DNA of 64,000 nt from Achromobacter pulmonis (GCF_902859765.1 NZ_CADIJV010000001.1:248001-312000); one strand, 5' to 3'; positions 17,528 to 27,486 are shown, counted from the first letter of the stretch. Translations and numbers: made by a program. Notes: generated by a model not told the origin, from the letters alone.

Positions 17528-18469
17528 TCAATAGCGTACGCGCGGATCGACCAGCAGATACAACAGGTCGATGAACAGGTTGATGAGCACGTAGATGGCC
17601 GCGATGATCAGCAGCGCACCCTGGATGACGGGGTAGTCGCGGCGCAGCACCGCCGACACCACCAGGCTGCCCACGCCGGGCAGGCCGAACACGGTCTCGG
17701 TGACCACGGCGCCGCTGATCAGCAGGGCGGTGGTCAGGCCCAGCACCGTCAGGATCGGGATCAGCGCGTTGCGCACGGCATGCTTGAGGATCACGCGGCT
17801 TTCCGGCAGGCCTTTGGCCCGGGCGGTGCGCACGTAGTCGTCGCGCAGCACGTCCAGCATGCTGGCGCGGATGAAGCGGGTGATCAGCGCCGAATTCACC
17901 AGTCCCAGCACCACCGCCGGCAGCACCAGGTGCGATACCCGCGTGGCGAACGAGGCATCCGGGCCGCCATAGCCCGACACCGGCAGCCAGCCCAGCTTGA
18001 CCGAGAACACCTGCATCAGCAGCAGCCCGAGCCAGAAGCTCGGCACGCTGGAGGTGAACATGGAAAACGACAACACCGACTGGTCCAGCGTGGTGCCGCG
18101 CTTGACCGCCGACAGGATGCCCACCGGCAGCGCAATCAGCGTCGCGATGCACAGCGACATCAGCGTCAGCAGCAGGGTCGGTTCGGCGCGGTCGGCCAGG
18201 GCCGACAGCACCGGCTTGTTCATGAAGATGGACTGGCCCAGGTCGCCCTGCGCCAGCTTGCCCAGCCATGAGAGGTACTGCACGGGCAGGGGCCGGTCCA
18301 GACCCAACTGGTGTTCCAGCGCGGCGATGTCGGCCTGGCTGGCCTGGGGACCGAGCATCACGGCGGCGGGATTGCCGGGCGTGACGCGGATGATGACGAA
18401 CACGATGGTCGCGACGATGAACATCACGGCCACCAGCCCGACCAGCCGGTTCAAGAGATAACGCAACAC
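17528..18469 (-). CDS. dipeptide ABC transporter permease (DppB type)
   Basis: A 313-residue permease starting MLRYLLNRLVGLVAVMFIVA, the standard DppB N-terminus, followed by RVTPGNPAAVMLGPQAS, a large periplasmic loop with LGLDRPLPVQYLSWLG, and the EAA loop YVRTARAKGLPESRVILKHA. About six membrane spans. It forms the translocation channel with the DppC-type protein. It lies between the substrate-binding-protein gene and the palindromic spacer in the leftward operon. Confidence 0.95.
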   Translation of the reverse strand: MLRYLLNRLVGLVAVMFIVATIVFVIIRVTPGNPAAVMLGPQASQADIAALEHQLGLDRPLPVQYLSWLGKLAQGDLGQSIFMNKPVLSALADRAEPTLLLTLMSLCIATLIALPVGILSAVKRGTTLDQSVLSFSMFTSSVPSFWLGLLLMQVFSVKLGWLPVSGYGGPDASFATRVSHLVLPAVVLGLVNSALITRFIRASMLDVLRDDYVRTARAKGLPESRVILKHAVRNALIPILTVLGLTTALLISGAVVTETVFGLPGVGSLVVSAVLRRDYPVIQGALLIIAAIYVLINLFIDLLYLLVDPRVRY

Positions 18470-18554
18470 AGTGGCATCCTAGGATGGGCGCGCCAGTGCC
18501 GGCGCGGTGGTTCGGGCGGGGCGGGCCCGAGGCGGCCCGGCCCCGCGCCCCGGC

Positions 18555-20114
18555 TTACTTCGGCGTTTTCCAGGCGTTCCAGAAGAACGGCCACGGCGCC
18601 GGCTTGACGCCTTGCAGCGACGGCGAACGGGCGGCCTGGGCGTTGAAGTCGCCGACCTTCACGAACGGCACTTCGTCATACACGGCCTGCTGCACGTCAG
18701 CCCAGCGCTTGACGCGTTCTTCCTGCGTGCGGGCCTGGTTGAAGGCGTCCATCACTTGCGCGCGGCGCGGCGTGTCCCACCAGCCCGGCGCATCCTTGGA
18801 CGGAAAGTCGATCAACGCGGGCTCGGGCAGGAACACGCTGTGGGTGATGAAGATGTCCCACACGGCCGGGTCCTGGCGACGCTGCGTCAGCGTGGCCCAG
18901 TCCACCACCTGCATGTCGACGGTGAAGCCGGCGGCCTTGAGGTATTCCGCCGCCACCAGCGCCATCTTGTAATGGAATTCGTATTGCTGGCTGGTCAGGA
19001 TGCGCACCTTCTTGTCGGCCACGTTGGCGCTGTCGAGCAGTTTCCTGGCCGCCGCGGCATCCCCCTTGTTGTAGACCTTGCCGCCCAGCGACGTGGCCCA
19101 CGGATAGCCTTCCGGATAGAGGTCGCCATTGAGCTTGTAGAAGTCCTTGTTGCCGAAGGCGGCGTACAGCATGTCTTCTTCGTTCAGGGCCAGTTGCACC
19201 GCCTGGCGCACCGCCAGGTTGGACATGATGCCCTGCTTGGTGTTGAGCACCAGGCGCGGCCAGCCGAACGGCTTGAGCATGATCGGGTCGGAGCGGCCGC
19301 CCTTGAGCTTGTCCAGCGCTTCCACCGGCAGCGAATCGACGTAGTCGAACTGGCCCGCGGCGGCGGCTTCGGACCGGGTGTTGGCGTTGGCCACCGGCAC
19401 GAAACGGATCTCGTCCAGGTATTGCTTGCGTGCGCCGCCGTAGCCGTCGGGCTCGCCTGCGCGCTGCTTGTAGCCTTCGAAGCGGGTCAGCTGGATGTAC
19501 TGGTCCGGCACGCGCGCCTTGAGCTGGTAGGGGCCGGTGCCGACGATCTCGGTCAGGACCGGGGCGATCTTGCCCTTGGGCATGATCACGGCGGCGGCAT
19601 TGTTCATGGCCAGCAGTGCGGTCAATGGCGCGTAGGGCTGCTTGAGGGTGATGCGGATGGTGTTGGCGTCGGGCGCTTCGATGCTGGCGATGACCTTGGC
19701 GGCCATCTTGCCGCGCGTGGCGGTCTCGGTCCAGCGCTTGAGCGAGGCCTGCACGTCCGACGAATCCATCTTGGAACCGTCATGGAAGGTGATGCCCTGG
19801 CGCAGGGCGATGGTGTAGACCAGGCCGTCCGGCGTCACCTCGGGCATCTTGTCGGCCAGCAGCGGCGTCAGGTTCCACTTGGCGTCGAAGGTGTACAGCG
19901 TTTCGAAGAAGTGCTGCGTCAGGATACCGACCAGATCGGCGGTGCTGCTCATCGGATCGAGGGTGGGCGGCTCGCCGATGGTGGCCACCGAAATCGTGCC
20001 TCCCTTGACCGGCGTGGCACAGAGGGCGGGGGACGACAATGCGGTCAAGCCAATCGCGCCGGCCACGAGCAGGCTTTTCAGCCCGCCGCCTTGCCGGGAG
20101 GTACGGAAGTTCAT
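18555..20114 (-). CDS. peptide-binding periplasmic protein of the Dpp-type ABC transporter
   Basis: A 519-residue family-5 (SBP_bac_5) solute-binding protein. The signal peptide (LKSLLVAGAIGLTALSSPALC, cleavage near ALCA) is followed by GGTISVATIGEPPTLDPMSS, YTIALRQGITFHDGSKMDSSDV and a C-terminal VQQAVYDEVPFVKVGDF, all characteristic. It captures peptides or related compounds in the periplasm for the DppBCDF-like system encoded downstream. With D-aminoacylase and a D-amino-acid deaminase in the same operon, N-acylated D-amino acids or D-residue-containing peptides are likely ligands; this is inference. Confidence 0.95.
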   Translation of the reverse strand: MNFRTSRQGGGLKSLLVAGAIGLTALSSPALCATPVKGGTISVATIGEPPTLDPMSSTADLVGILTQHFFETLYTFDAKWNLTPLLADKMPEVTPDGLVYTIALRQGITFHDGSKMDSSDVQASLKRWTETATRGKMAAKVIASIEAPDANTIRITLKQPYAPLTALLAMNNAAAVIMPKGKIAPVLTEIVGTGPYQLKARVPDQYIQLTRFEGYKQRAGEPDGYGGARKQYLDEIRFVPVANANTRSEAAAAGQFDYVDSLPVEALDKLKGGRSDPIMLKPFGWPRLVLNTKQGIMSNLAVRQAVQLALNEEDMLYAAFGNKDFYKLNGDLYPEGYPWATSLGGKVYNKGDAAAARKLLDSANVADKKVRILTSQQYEFHYKMALVAAEYLKAAGFTVDMQVVDWATLTQRRQDPAVWDIFITHSVFLPEPALIDFPSKDAPGWWDTPRRAQVMDAFNQARTQEERVKRWADVQQAVYDEVPFVKVGDFNAQAARSPSLQGVKPAPWPFFWNAWKTPK

Positions 20115-20262
20115 GATTCTCTCTCCAGAGGGTCAAAAACAGGGTGTCGCGTGATTCGGTGAATGCGGGTAAGGCGCCGGAGGCCCGAGTACTTTCTTGC
20201 CCCCCCGGGCGTGAGGCTTGTCGGTATTGCAACGGACCGCGCGGCAGGCCGCGCCGCCGGAA

Positions 20263-21531
20263 TCAGAAGAAGGTGTCGGCCACGTCGATGACGCGGTACT
20301 GCTCGTCCACCAGCAGGACCTGGCGCCACTTGTCGAACGTCAGGCAGGGGTGGGAGATGTCGAAGGCGATCATGTCGCCGACCTGGATGTCGTCGGCGTC
20401 GCCGATCTGCATGAAGGCGTGCTGGTCCATCATGGCGGTCAGCTTCCAGTGCGCCGGCGCGGTGCCGGGCGCGCGTTGCCCGGGGCGGAAATGCAGCGAC
20501 GGCACCGGCAGGCCGGCGTCGAAGGCGGCATCGCGTTTGCCCAGGGCCACGATGGCGCGGCCGGATTCGGGCAGCGACTGCACATAAGCCCAGACCTGCA
20601 GGGCCGGCTGCAGGCCCGGTTCCATGTCGTGGGCCACCGGATTGTGGGCGTTGATGCGTTCGGCCGCGGTGCGGTACACGCCGACGTCGTGCGACAGGTA
20701 GCAGCCCGGGCGCAGCACGATTTCCAGCGGCGCGCCGATGTCCAGTTGCGAGAATTCCTCGGCCACCACGTCGAACCAGGCCGAACCGGCGCCGGAGATC
20801 AGGGCGGGGCCGTTCTTGCGCAGGCGGCCGGCCGTCGCCAGGCGGCGCAGCGCGTCGGTGGCGCGGCGCAGGAAGGCGCGGATCGCGCTTTCCTCCTGCA
20901 GCACGCCTTCGTAGACCTCGATGCCTGCCAGCGCCAGGCTGGGCCAGCGGCCGATTTCCTCGACCACGGCCTGCAATTGCGCGTCGTCGCGCACCCCGGT
21001 GCGGCCGCCGGCCGGGCCCAGTTCGATCAGTACCGGCAGCACCAGGCCCTGCTCGCCGAAGTAGCGGCCCAACTGGGCGGCATTGGCGGCCGAGTCGACG
21101 ATACAGAAATAGGTGAACGCCGGGTCGCGCAGCAACGTGGCGATCAGCGCCATGTTGGCGCGGCCGACCAACTGGTTGGCCATCAGCACCCGGCGGATGC
21201 CGTGGTGGTAGGCCGCCACCACCTGCGGCGCGGTCGCCAGGGTGATGCCCCAGGCGCCGTTGTCGATCTGGCGCTGGAACAGCGCCGGGCTCATGGTGGT
21301 CTTGCCGTGCGGCGCCAGCTTGACGCGGTAGGCTTCCATGAAACGCTGCATCCATTGCAGGTTGTGGCGCACACGCGCCTCGTACAGCACGGCCGCCGGC
21401 AGGCTGACGTCCTCGGTCAGCAGATTCCAGTTCAGCGCGGCCACGTCGGCGTTGGTATAGGCGGCGGGAAAGGCGCCCAGGCCTTTGCCGTTGGCATCCA
21501 GGAGGGCTGCGGTGGTCGAGGAGTGGGGCAT
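20263..21531 (-). CDS. PLP-dependent D-amino-acid deaminase / DSD1-like (alanine-racemase-fold) protein
   Basis: A 422-residue fold-type III PLP enzyme of the D-serine dehydratase (DSD1)/D-threonine aldolase group, often annotated amino acid deaminase. The PLP lysine is in KLAPHGKTTM (Lys77). GAWGITLATAPQV and a C-terminal DISHPCLTFDKW (a His/Cys pair matching the zinc site of DSD1 enzymes) are visible. Likely reaction: elimination of D-serine or D-threonine-like substrates to keto acid and ammonia through an enamine, which a RidA protein in the operon could resolve. It is the first gene of the leftward operon, divergent from the carbon-nitrogen hydrolase. Confidence 0.85.
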   Translation of the reverse strand: MPHSSTTAALLDANGKGLGAFPAAYTNADVAALNWNLLTEDVSLPAAVLYEARVRHNLQWMQRFMEAYRVKLAPHGKTTMSPALFQRQIDNGAWGITLATAPQVVAAYHHGIRRVLMANQLVGRANMALIATLLRDPAFTYFCIVDSAANAAQLGRYFGEQGLVLPVLIELGPAGGRTGVRDDAQLQAVVEEIGRWPSLALAGIEVYEGVLQEESAIRAFLRRATDALRRLATAGRLRKNGPALISGAGSAWFDVVAEEFSQLDIGAPLEIVLRPGCYLSHDVGVYRTAAERINAHNPVAHDMEPGLQPALQVWAYVQSLPESGRAIVALGKRDAAFDAGLPVPSLHFRPGQRAPGTAPAHWKLTAMMDQHAFMQIGDADDIQVGDMIAFDISHPCLTFDKWRQVLLVDEQYRVIDVADTFF

Positions 21532-21548
21532 GGCGGCGGTTCGTTTTT

Positions 21549-21602
21549 GGAAAATATTTACGGTAAATCCGTTTTTTTTAATTATCCTGAAAGAAATTTA
21601 CA
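21549..21602. promoter_or_regulatory. AT-rich control region with ATTTAC-G-GTAAAT palindrome
   Basis: In the divergent gap, ATTTAC-G-GTAAAT (21556-21568) is a perfect 13-base palindrome preceded by GGAAAATATTT. A second, related half-site GAAATTTAC lies at 21593-21601. This is the only strongly AT-rich stretch nearby. GAAA/TTTC-type dyads are common operators of RpiR-family regulators, and one is encoded in the operon, so this is a candidate operator for both directions. The binding protein is inferred. Confidence 0.4.
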
Positions 21603-21708
21603 AGCGGGAGTTGGGAGTTACCCGTAGTCGCTGCCGGCCGCGGGTTGGCGCGACAATAGGAAACCGCGCGGCGCAGCCCGTCCGTCGCCCCACACACAAG
21701 GAAGATTC

Positions 21709-22500
21709 ATGCTGAAAGTTGCTTTGGGCCAGTTCGCCGTCAGTCGCGTCTGGGAAGAAAACGCCCAGGTCTGTGTCGACCTCATGGCGCGCGCCAGCGC
21801 GGGGGGCGCGGGCCTGCTGGTGTTGCCCGAGGGCATCCTGGCGCGCGACATCACCGATCCCCAGATCGTGCTGAAGGCCGCGCAGCCGCTGGACGGCCCT
21901 TTCATGACGAGTCTGCTCGAGGCCAGCCGGGGCTCGTCGCTGGCCACCATGATGTGCGTGCACGTGCCGGCCGGCGACGGCCGGGTCTGGAACACCCTGG
22001 TCACGTTGCAGGATGGCCGCATTGTGTCCCAGTACCGCAAACTGCACCTGTACGACGCCTTCACCATGAAGGAATCGACCAACGTCACGCCCGGCAACGA
22101 CATCCCGCCGCTACTGGAGATCGGTGGCCTGAAGGTCGGCCTGATGACCTGCTACGACGTGCGTTTCCCCGAGCTGGCCCGGCGCCTGGCGCTGGACGGG
22201 GCCGATCTGCTGGCGTTGCCGGCGGCCTGGGTGCGTGGCCCGTTGAAGGAAAGGCACTGGGAAGTGCTGGTGACGGCGCGCGCGCTGGAAAACACGTGCT
22301 ACGTCGCCGCCACCGGCGAGTGCGGCGAACGCAATATCGGTTGCAGCATGGTGGTCGATCCGTTGGGCGTGGTCACGGCGCAGGCCGGCGAGGCGCCGGC
22401 GCTGGTGTTCGCCGACATCGACCCCGAGCGCCTGGCGCATGCCCGCAAGGTGCTGCCGGTGCTGGCCAACCGCCGTTTTTCCAGGCCGGAACTGGCCTGA
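21709..22500 (+). CDS. carbon-nitrogen hydrolase (nitrilase superfamily amidase)
   Basis: A 263-residue nitrilase-superfamily enzyme with the complete catalytic triad: Glu41 in LLVLPEGILARD, Lys111 in QYRKLHLYD and Cys148 in LMTCYDVRFPELARRLAL. The RFPELAR context and small size are those of amidases such as NIT2/omega-amidase, deaminated-glutathione amidase and stereoselective amidases, not true nitrilases. It hydrolyses an amide to acid plus ammonia in the cytoplasm. It is transcribed divergently from the D-amino-acid deaminase operon and may release amino acids for it. An AAGGAAGATTC stretch precedes the ATG. Confidence 0.92.
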   Translation: MLKVALGQFAVSRVWEENAQVCVDLMARASAGGAGLLVLPEGILARDITDPQIVLKAAQPLDGPFMTSLLEASRGSSLATMMCVHVPAGDGRVWNTLVTLQDGRIVSQYRKLHLYDAFTMKESTNVTPGNDIPPLLEIGGLKVGLMTCYDVRFPELARRLALDGADLLALPAAWVRGPLKERHWEVLVTARALENTCYVAATGECGERNIGCSMVVDPLGVVTAQAGEAPALVFADIDPERLAHARKVLPVLANRRFSRPELA

Positions 22501-22634
22501 GGGGCGGGTTGCGCCCCGGCCCGCCGGGCGGGGCACGGACGCCCGTTGCCAGCCGGGGCTGCGGGCGCGAAGGGCGGCCGGACATGTTGTAATACTGGCT
22601 TGATTTCCTCGCCGTCTTCCCTCATCTGCTGCCA

Positions 22635-23975
22635 ATGAGCAATGATCTCTTCGCGGCCGATCCCGCCCATCGGCCTTACGTGCCCCTGGCCGAGCGCCTG
22701 CGTCCGCGCACGCTGGCCGACGTGGTCGGCCAGTCGCACCTGCTGGGGCCGGACAAGCCGCTGCGCGTGGCGTTCGAGTCGGGCCGCCCGCATTCCATGA
22801 TCTTCTGGGGGCCGCCGGGCGTGGGCAAGACCACGCTGGCGCGCCTCATGGCCGACGGCTTCGATGCCCAGTTCATCGCTATTTCCGCCGTCCTGGGCGG
22901 CGTCAAGGACATCCGCGATGCCGTCACCGTGGCGCAGGTGGCGCAGGGCCAGGGCCGCCGCACCATCCTGTTCGTCGACGAGGTGCATCGCTTCAACAAG
23001 GCGCAGCAGGACGCCTTCCTGCCCTACGTCGAAAGCGGGCTGTTCACCTTCATCGGCGCCACCACCGAGAACCCGTCGTTCGAGGTCAATTCGGCGCTAT
23101 TGTCGCGCGCCCGGGTCTACGTGCTGCAATCGCTCACGCCCGAGGAACTGCAGCAACTGGTCGACCGCGCCATCGCGGCGTTCAACGACGGCCACGAAGA
23201 GGGCGCACGCATCCACATCGACGCCGACGCGCGCGAACAACTGGCGGCCTGGGCCGATGGCGACGCGCGCCGCCTGATCAGCGCGGTCGAGGTGGTGGCC
23301 GAATCGGCCCAGGCCGCCGGCCGCGATACCGTGGACGCGGCCTGGCTCGAGATCTCGCTGTCGCAGAACCTGCGGCGTTTCGACAAGGGCGGCGACGCCT
23401 TCTACGACCAGATCAGCGCGTTGCACAAGTCGGTTCGCGGCTCCAACCCGGACGCTGCCCTGTACTGGTTCTGCCGCATGATCGACGGCGGCGCCGATCC
23501 CAAGTACCTGTCGCGCCGGCTGGTGCGCATGGCGGTCGAGGACATCGGCCTGGCCGACCCCCGCGCCACCGACCTGGCGGTCAACGGCGCCGACATCTAC
23601 GAGCGGCTCGGTTCGCCCGAGGGCGAGCTGGCGCTGGCCCAGGCAGTGGTCTACATGGCCTGCGCGGCCAAGTCCAACGCCGTCTACAACGCCTACAACC
23701 AGGCGCGAAAGTTCGCCGCCGAACACGGCAGCGCGCCCGTGCCCATCCACTTGCGCAACGCGCCCACCAAGTTGATGAAGCAACTGGGGCACGGCAAGGC
23801 CTACCGCTATGCCCACGATGAGCCGCATGGCTACGCCGCGGACGAGCAATATTTCCCCGATGGACTCAAGCCTTCCTTCTACCGGCCGACCGATCGCGGC
23901 CTGGAGGCTAAAATCCAGCAGAAGCTGGCATTCCTGCGCGAGCTGGACGCGCAGGAACGTGCCAAGAAACGGTAA
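22635..23975 (+). CDS. rarA: RarA (MgsA), replication-associated recombination AAA+ ATPase
   Basis: RarA is a clamp-loader-like AAA+ protein that acts at stalled forks and gaps. The 446-residue product has Walker A GPPGVGKT at residues 59-66, Walker [21 protein letters not shown], sensor [20 protein letters not shown] and the C-terminal tetramer domain ([22 protein letters not shown]). Length is normal. It is followed closely by serS, the usual pairing, but its usual upstream neighbour lolA is 11 kb away in this window. Confidence 0.97.
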   Translation: MSNDLFAADPAHRPYVPLAERLRPRTLADVVGQSHLLGPDKPLRVAFESGRPHSMIFWGPPGVGKTTLARLMADGFDAQFIAISAVLGGVKDIRDAVTVAQVAQGQGRRTILFVDEVHRFNKAQQDAFLPYVESGLFTFIGATTENPSFEVNSALLSRARVYVLQSLTPEELQQLVDRAIAAFNDGHEEGARIHIDADAREQLAAWADGDARRLISAVEVVAESAQAAGRDTVDAAWLEISLSQNLRRFDKGGDAFYDQISALHKSVRGSNPDAALYWFCRMIDGGADPKYLSRRLVRMAVEDIGLADPRATDLAVNGADIYERLGSPEGELALAQAVVYMACAAKSNAVYNAYNQARKFAAEHGSAPVPIHLRNAPTKLMKQLGHGKAYRYAHDEPHGYAADEQYFPDGLKPSFYRPTDRGLEAKIQQKLAFLRELDAQERAKKR

Positions 23976-25364
<1,389 letters not shown>

Positions 25365-25386
25365 CGCCTGGCGGCGTTCGGCAATG

Positions 25387-25414
25387 AAAAACGGAGCCCG
25401 CGGGCTCCGTTTTT
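25387..25414. terminator. rho-independent terminator after serS
   Basis: A perfect 28-base palindrome: AAAA, a ten-base GC-rich arm (25391-25400), its complement (25401-25410), TTTT. It terminates serS and would work in both directions. The rest of the gap up to 25661 (about 250 bases) is relatively AT-rich and probably carries the promoter of the next small gene; no other feature was identified. Confidence 0.85.
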
Positions 25415-25661
25415 CATACATCGTCCGGTCCGGGCACGCTGCTTGCTGATCGCGCAAGTCCGCCATACGGCGGATGGGGCGGCACGCCCGGCTTATTTAT
25501 GATCGAGACATAATTCTGTCGTCTGCCCGCATTATCTTGACGACGTGAGTGCTTGATTTTGATGTGAGCAATTGTGTATTTTCAATAAAAGGGCCGGATA
25601 GTTCGGCACAATACGCCTGCGTTCTACACGCTTCATTCACTTATATAACAAGGAGTTGTCC

Positions 25662-25910
25662 ATGACTTCAAGAATGATTGGAGATTTTCGTGTGAGATGC
25701 TCTGTGGCTCAGGACGATGAACAGGGCTTCCGCGTGCAAATATGGACCCGCCGGGTTGGCGGAACCGCACCGGAAAAATGCTGGACCGTGCCCGGACAGG
25801 CGCCGTTCACCAGCTTGCATGAAGCGGAACAGGAAAGCCGTCAATTGTTTGAAGAAATAAATGGTGTTCGTTTCAATGGTGAACCGGAGTTTGCGCATGC
25901 GTCCGCATAA
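25662..25910 (+). CDS. hypothetical 82-aa protein
   Basis: A small soluble protein of 82 residues, starting MTSRMIGDFRVRC. ATG 25662 is chosen because a consensus ribosome site AAGGAG lies seven bases in front; a TTG six bases earlier is unlikely. The sequence has an amphipathic beta-like first half (FRVQIWTRRVGGTAPEKCW) and a charged second half (LHEAEQESRQLFEEINGVRF). It is less GC-rich than its neighbours. No family is recognised. It stands alone after the serS terminator, behind an AT-rich spacer. Confidence 0.7.
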   Translation: MTSRMIGDFRVRCSVAQDDEQGFRVQIWTRRVGGTAPEKCWTVPGQAPFTSLHEAEQESRQLFEEINGVRFNGEPEFAHASA

Positions 25911-26058
25911 TGGTTGGTGGCGGGCGTCGAGTGCTCCCCGTCGCTGGATTGATCTGGTCCAGGAATCGTCGCGTTGGGCTGCGGGTAAACCCGTCCCGGC
26001 GCCGCAGCAGCCGCCCGCCGTTGCGACGGAAAAATCCGTCCAGGGCCCCGCGGCCTGA
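25897..26058 (+). CDS. candidate 53-aa overlapping hypothetical protein
   Basis: A 53-residue frame begins with ATG 25897, overlapping the previous gene by 14 bases in another frame, with CGGAG seven bases upstream. It starts MRPHNGWWRASSAPRRWIDL, is rich in Trp, Arg, Ser and later Pro/Ala, and ends just before the terminator at 26100. The overlap plus ribosome site suggests coupled translation, but no family is recognised and the GC preference at third codon positions is only moderate. It could be a chance frame. Confidence 0.4.
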   Translation: MRPHNGWWRASSAPRRWIDLVQESSRWAAGKPVPAPQQPPAVATEKSVQGPAA

Positions 26059-26094
26059 TTCGTTTTCAACGGGGTACCGGAACTTGCCCCGCAG

Positions 26095-26131
26095 AAAAAA
26101 AAGGCCACTCCCAGGAGTGGCCTTCTTTTTT
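26095..26131. terminator. bidirectional terminator
   Basis: An A-run, AGGCCACTCC / GGAGTGGCCT stem (26102-26111 with 26114-26123) and a T-run follow one another. It ends the two small plus-strand genes and also the minus-strand repeat-protein gene that stops at 26158. Confidence 0.85.
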
Positions 26132-26157
26132 TCGAGGGGTAGTGGCGCCGGCGCGGC

Positions 26158-26493
26158 TCAGCGGTGCCAGCCGCCACGGCCGTGGTGGTAACCGCGGTCC
26201 GGACCGCGCCAGTGGCCACGATTGCCCCAATATCCGCCGCCGCGGATATATACCGGCGCCGGATACACCACCGGAGGCGCCACGTAGACGGGAGCCGGGC
26301 GGTAGTAGACCGGGGGCGGGGGCGCGTAGACCGGGGCCGGCGCCACATAGACGGGCGCGGGCGCCGCATAGACCGGCGCCGGGTACACCACGCCGGGCAG
26401 GCCGATGGAGATACCGACATCCACCCGGGCCAGCGCGACGCTGGAGAGCAGCAGACCCGCGACACCCGCTCCTGCGATGAGCCATTTTTTCAT
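26158..26493 (-). CDS. exported Pro/Val/Tyr-rich repeat protein
   Basis: A 111-residue protein with a signal peptide (MKKWLIAGAGVAGLLLSSVA, cut near ALA) followed by a repeat region in which APVY or PPVY occurs about nine times between residues 37 and 82 (for example YPAPVYAAPAPVYVAPAPVY). It ends in a Gly/Trp/His/Arg-rich tail (GHWRGPDRGYHHGRGGWHR). Similar small PxxY/PVY-repeat proteins with a YxxGHW-type tail occur in Burkholderiales and are thought to be periplasmic or envelope-associated. Function unknown; histidines in the tail could bind metal. ATG 26493 is chosen because it opens the signal peptide. Confidence 0.8.
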   Translation of the reverse strand: MKKWLIAGAGVAGLLLSSVALARVDVGISIGLPGVVYPAPVYAAPAPVYVAPAPVYAPPPPVYYRPAPVYVAPPVVYPAPVYIRGGGYWGNRGHWRGPDRGYHHGRGGWHR

Positions 26494-26826
26494 TTTGCAC
26501 CTGCCTGCCGCGTGACGCGGCCAAGTTGAGTATTCGTTGACGCTATTTTCGGTCTTTTCGGCAGGGCAGGCGTAAGCGGGGGCCGTCCAATAGCGACAAT
26601 CCGCAACGGTCGCGCAGCCGGGCGTCGATACCATGCTGCGGCGCCGCAACCTGAATTCCACCCTGGCGTCCCCCATACTGAAATCGACTGAAATAGGGTG
26701 CGATGGCATGGCGCGGGGACGCAGGGTTACAGCTCGTCACCATCACGCCGCCCGATTTCTCTGTCAGCCATACCGGTACGCCTGCGCCAGGCGCGAGGCT
26801 GGGACGGCCATGGCCGCCCCGTTTAC
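26494..26826. other. gap without a supported gene
   Basis: About 330 bases between two minus-strand genes. Open frames cross it on both strands but have no ribosome sites or recognisable products. It presumably contains the promoter of the repeat-protein gene. Nothing else was seen. Confidence 0.6.
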
Positions 26827-27330
26827 CTAAGTCTCGTCCGGCTGCTGGCAGCGGAATTCGACCACCCATACCCAGGGGTTGGCGGCCCACGCATGCGCGC
26901 CGTAGCGTTCGCACCAGGTCAAGGCAAACGCGGTCTGCAAGGGCACGCCGGGCAGCAGCGCGGAGGCATGGTAGAGCGCCTGCGTGCCCTCGGCGCGGGC
27001 ATCGGCCTCGGACAGCTTCTGCAGCCGCTGGATGCGCACCCCGACGATGACCGCCGTGGCGAAAGGCTGGCCGTTTTCATCCTCAAGCACGATGCTTTCA
27101 CCCGATTTTCCGTATGGGCAACTGATCCAGGGGGAGGTTTTGCGCAATTCACCGGCGCCGTCCTGGGCCGGCCCCATGGCCACCCATTTGCCGGAATCGG
27201 CCGCGTCGGCGTACCAGGCGGTGGTCGGCTTGGTGGGTTGAGGCTTGACGATACGCCGCGTCTGCACTTTTCGGCCATCCAGGATGGCTTGCTTGAGCGG
27301 CTCGCTGAATTGGAGTGCTTGCCTTTTCAT
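26827..27330 (-). CDS. ASCH-domain protein, phage-associated type
   Basis: A 167-residue protein starting MKRQALQFSEPLKQAILDGR. The opening FSEPLKQAILDGRKVQTRRIVKPQP (the first 20 residues of it are enough to recognise) and later SPWISCPYGKSGESIVL match the ASCH-like proteins found in many prophages (usual form: ...KTQTRRIVKPQ..., CPYGQPGDRLWVRE). ASCH domains resemble PUA and are expected to bind RNA or modified nucleotides. C-terminal WVWVVEFR is also family-like. No other phage gene is next to it, so it may be a leftover of a lost prophage or an independent cargo gene. Function unknown. Confidence 0.75.
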   Translation of the reverse strand: MKRQALQFSEPLKQAILDGRKVQTRRIVKPQPTKPTTAWYADAADSGKWVAMGPAQDGAGELRKTSPWISCPYGKSGESIVLEDENGQPFATAVIVGVRIQRLQKLSEADARAEGTQALYHASALLPGVPLQTAFALTWCERYGAHAWAANPWVWVVEFRCQQPDET

Positions 27331-27486
27331 GGCGGTGTTATTCCCCTCACGTTCGACCCTTGCATCCCTATGGTGTTGCGGCCGGGTCGACGCGTGCCAA
27401 CATGTGGCGGGCTACTGGAAGCTCCCAAGAAACAGTATGACGTGTGACTCCCGTCATGTCAGGCTAAGGGTTACCAGTGTGTCTTT

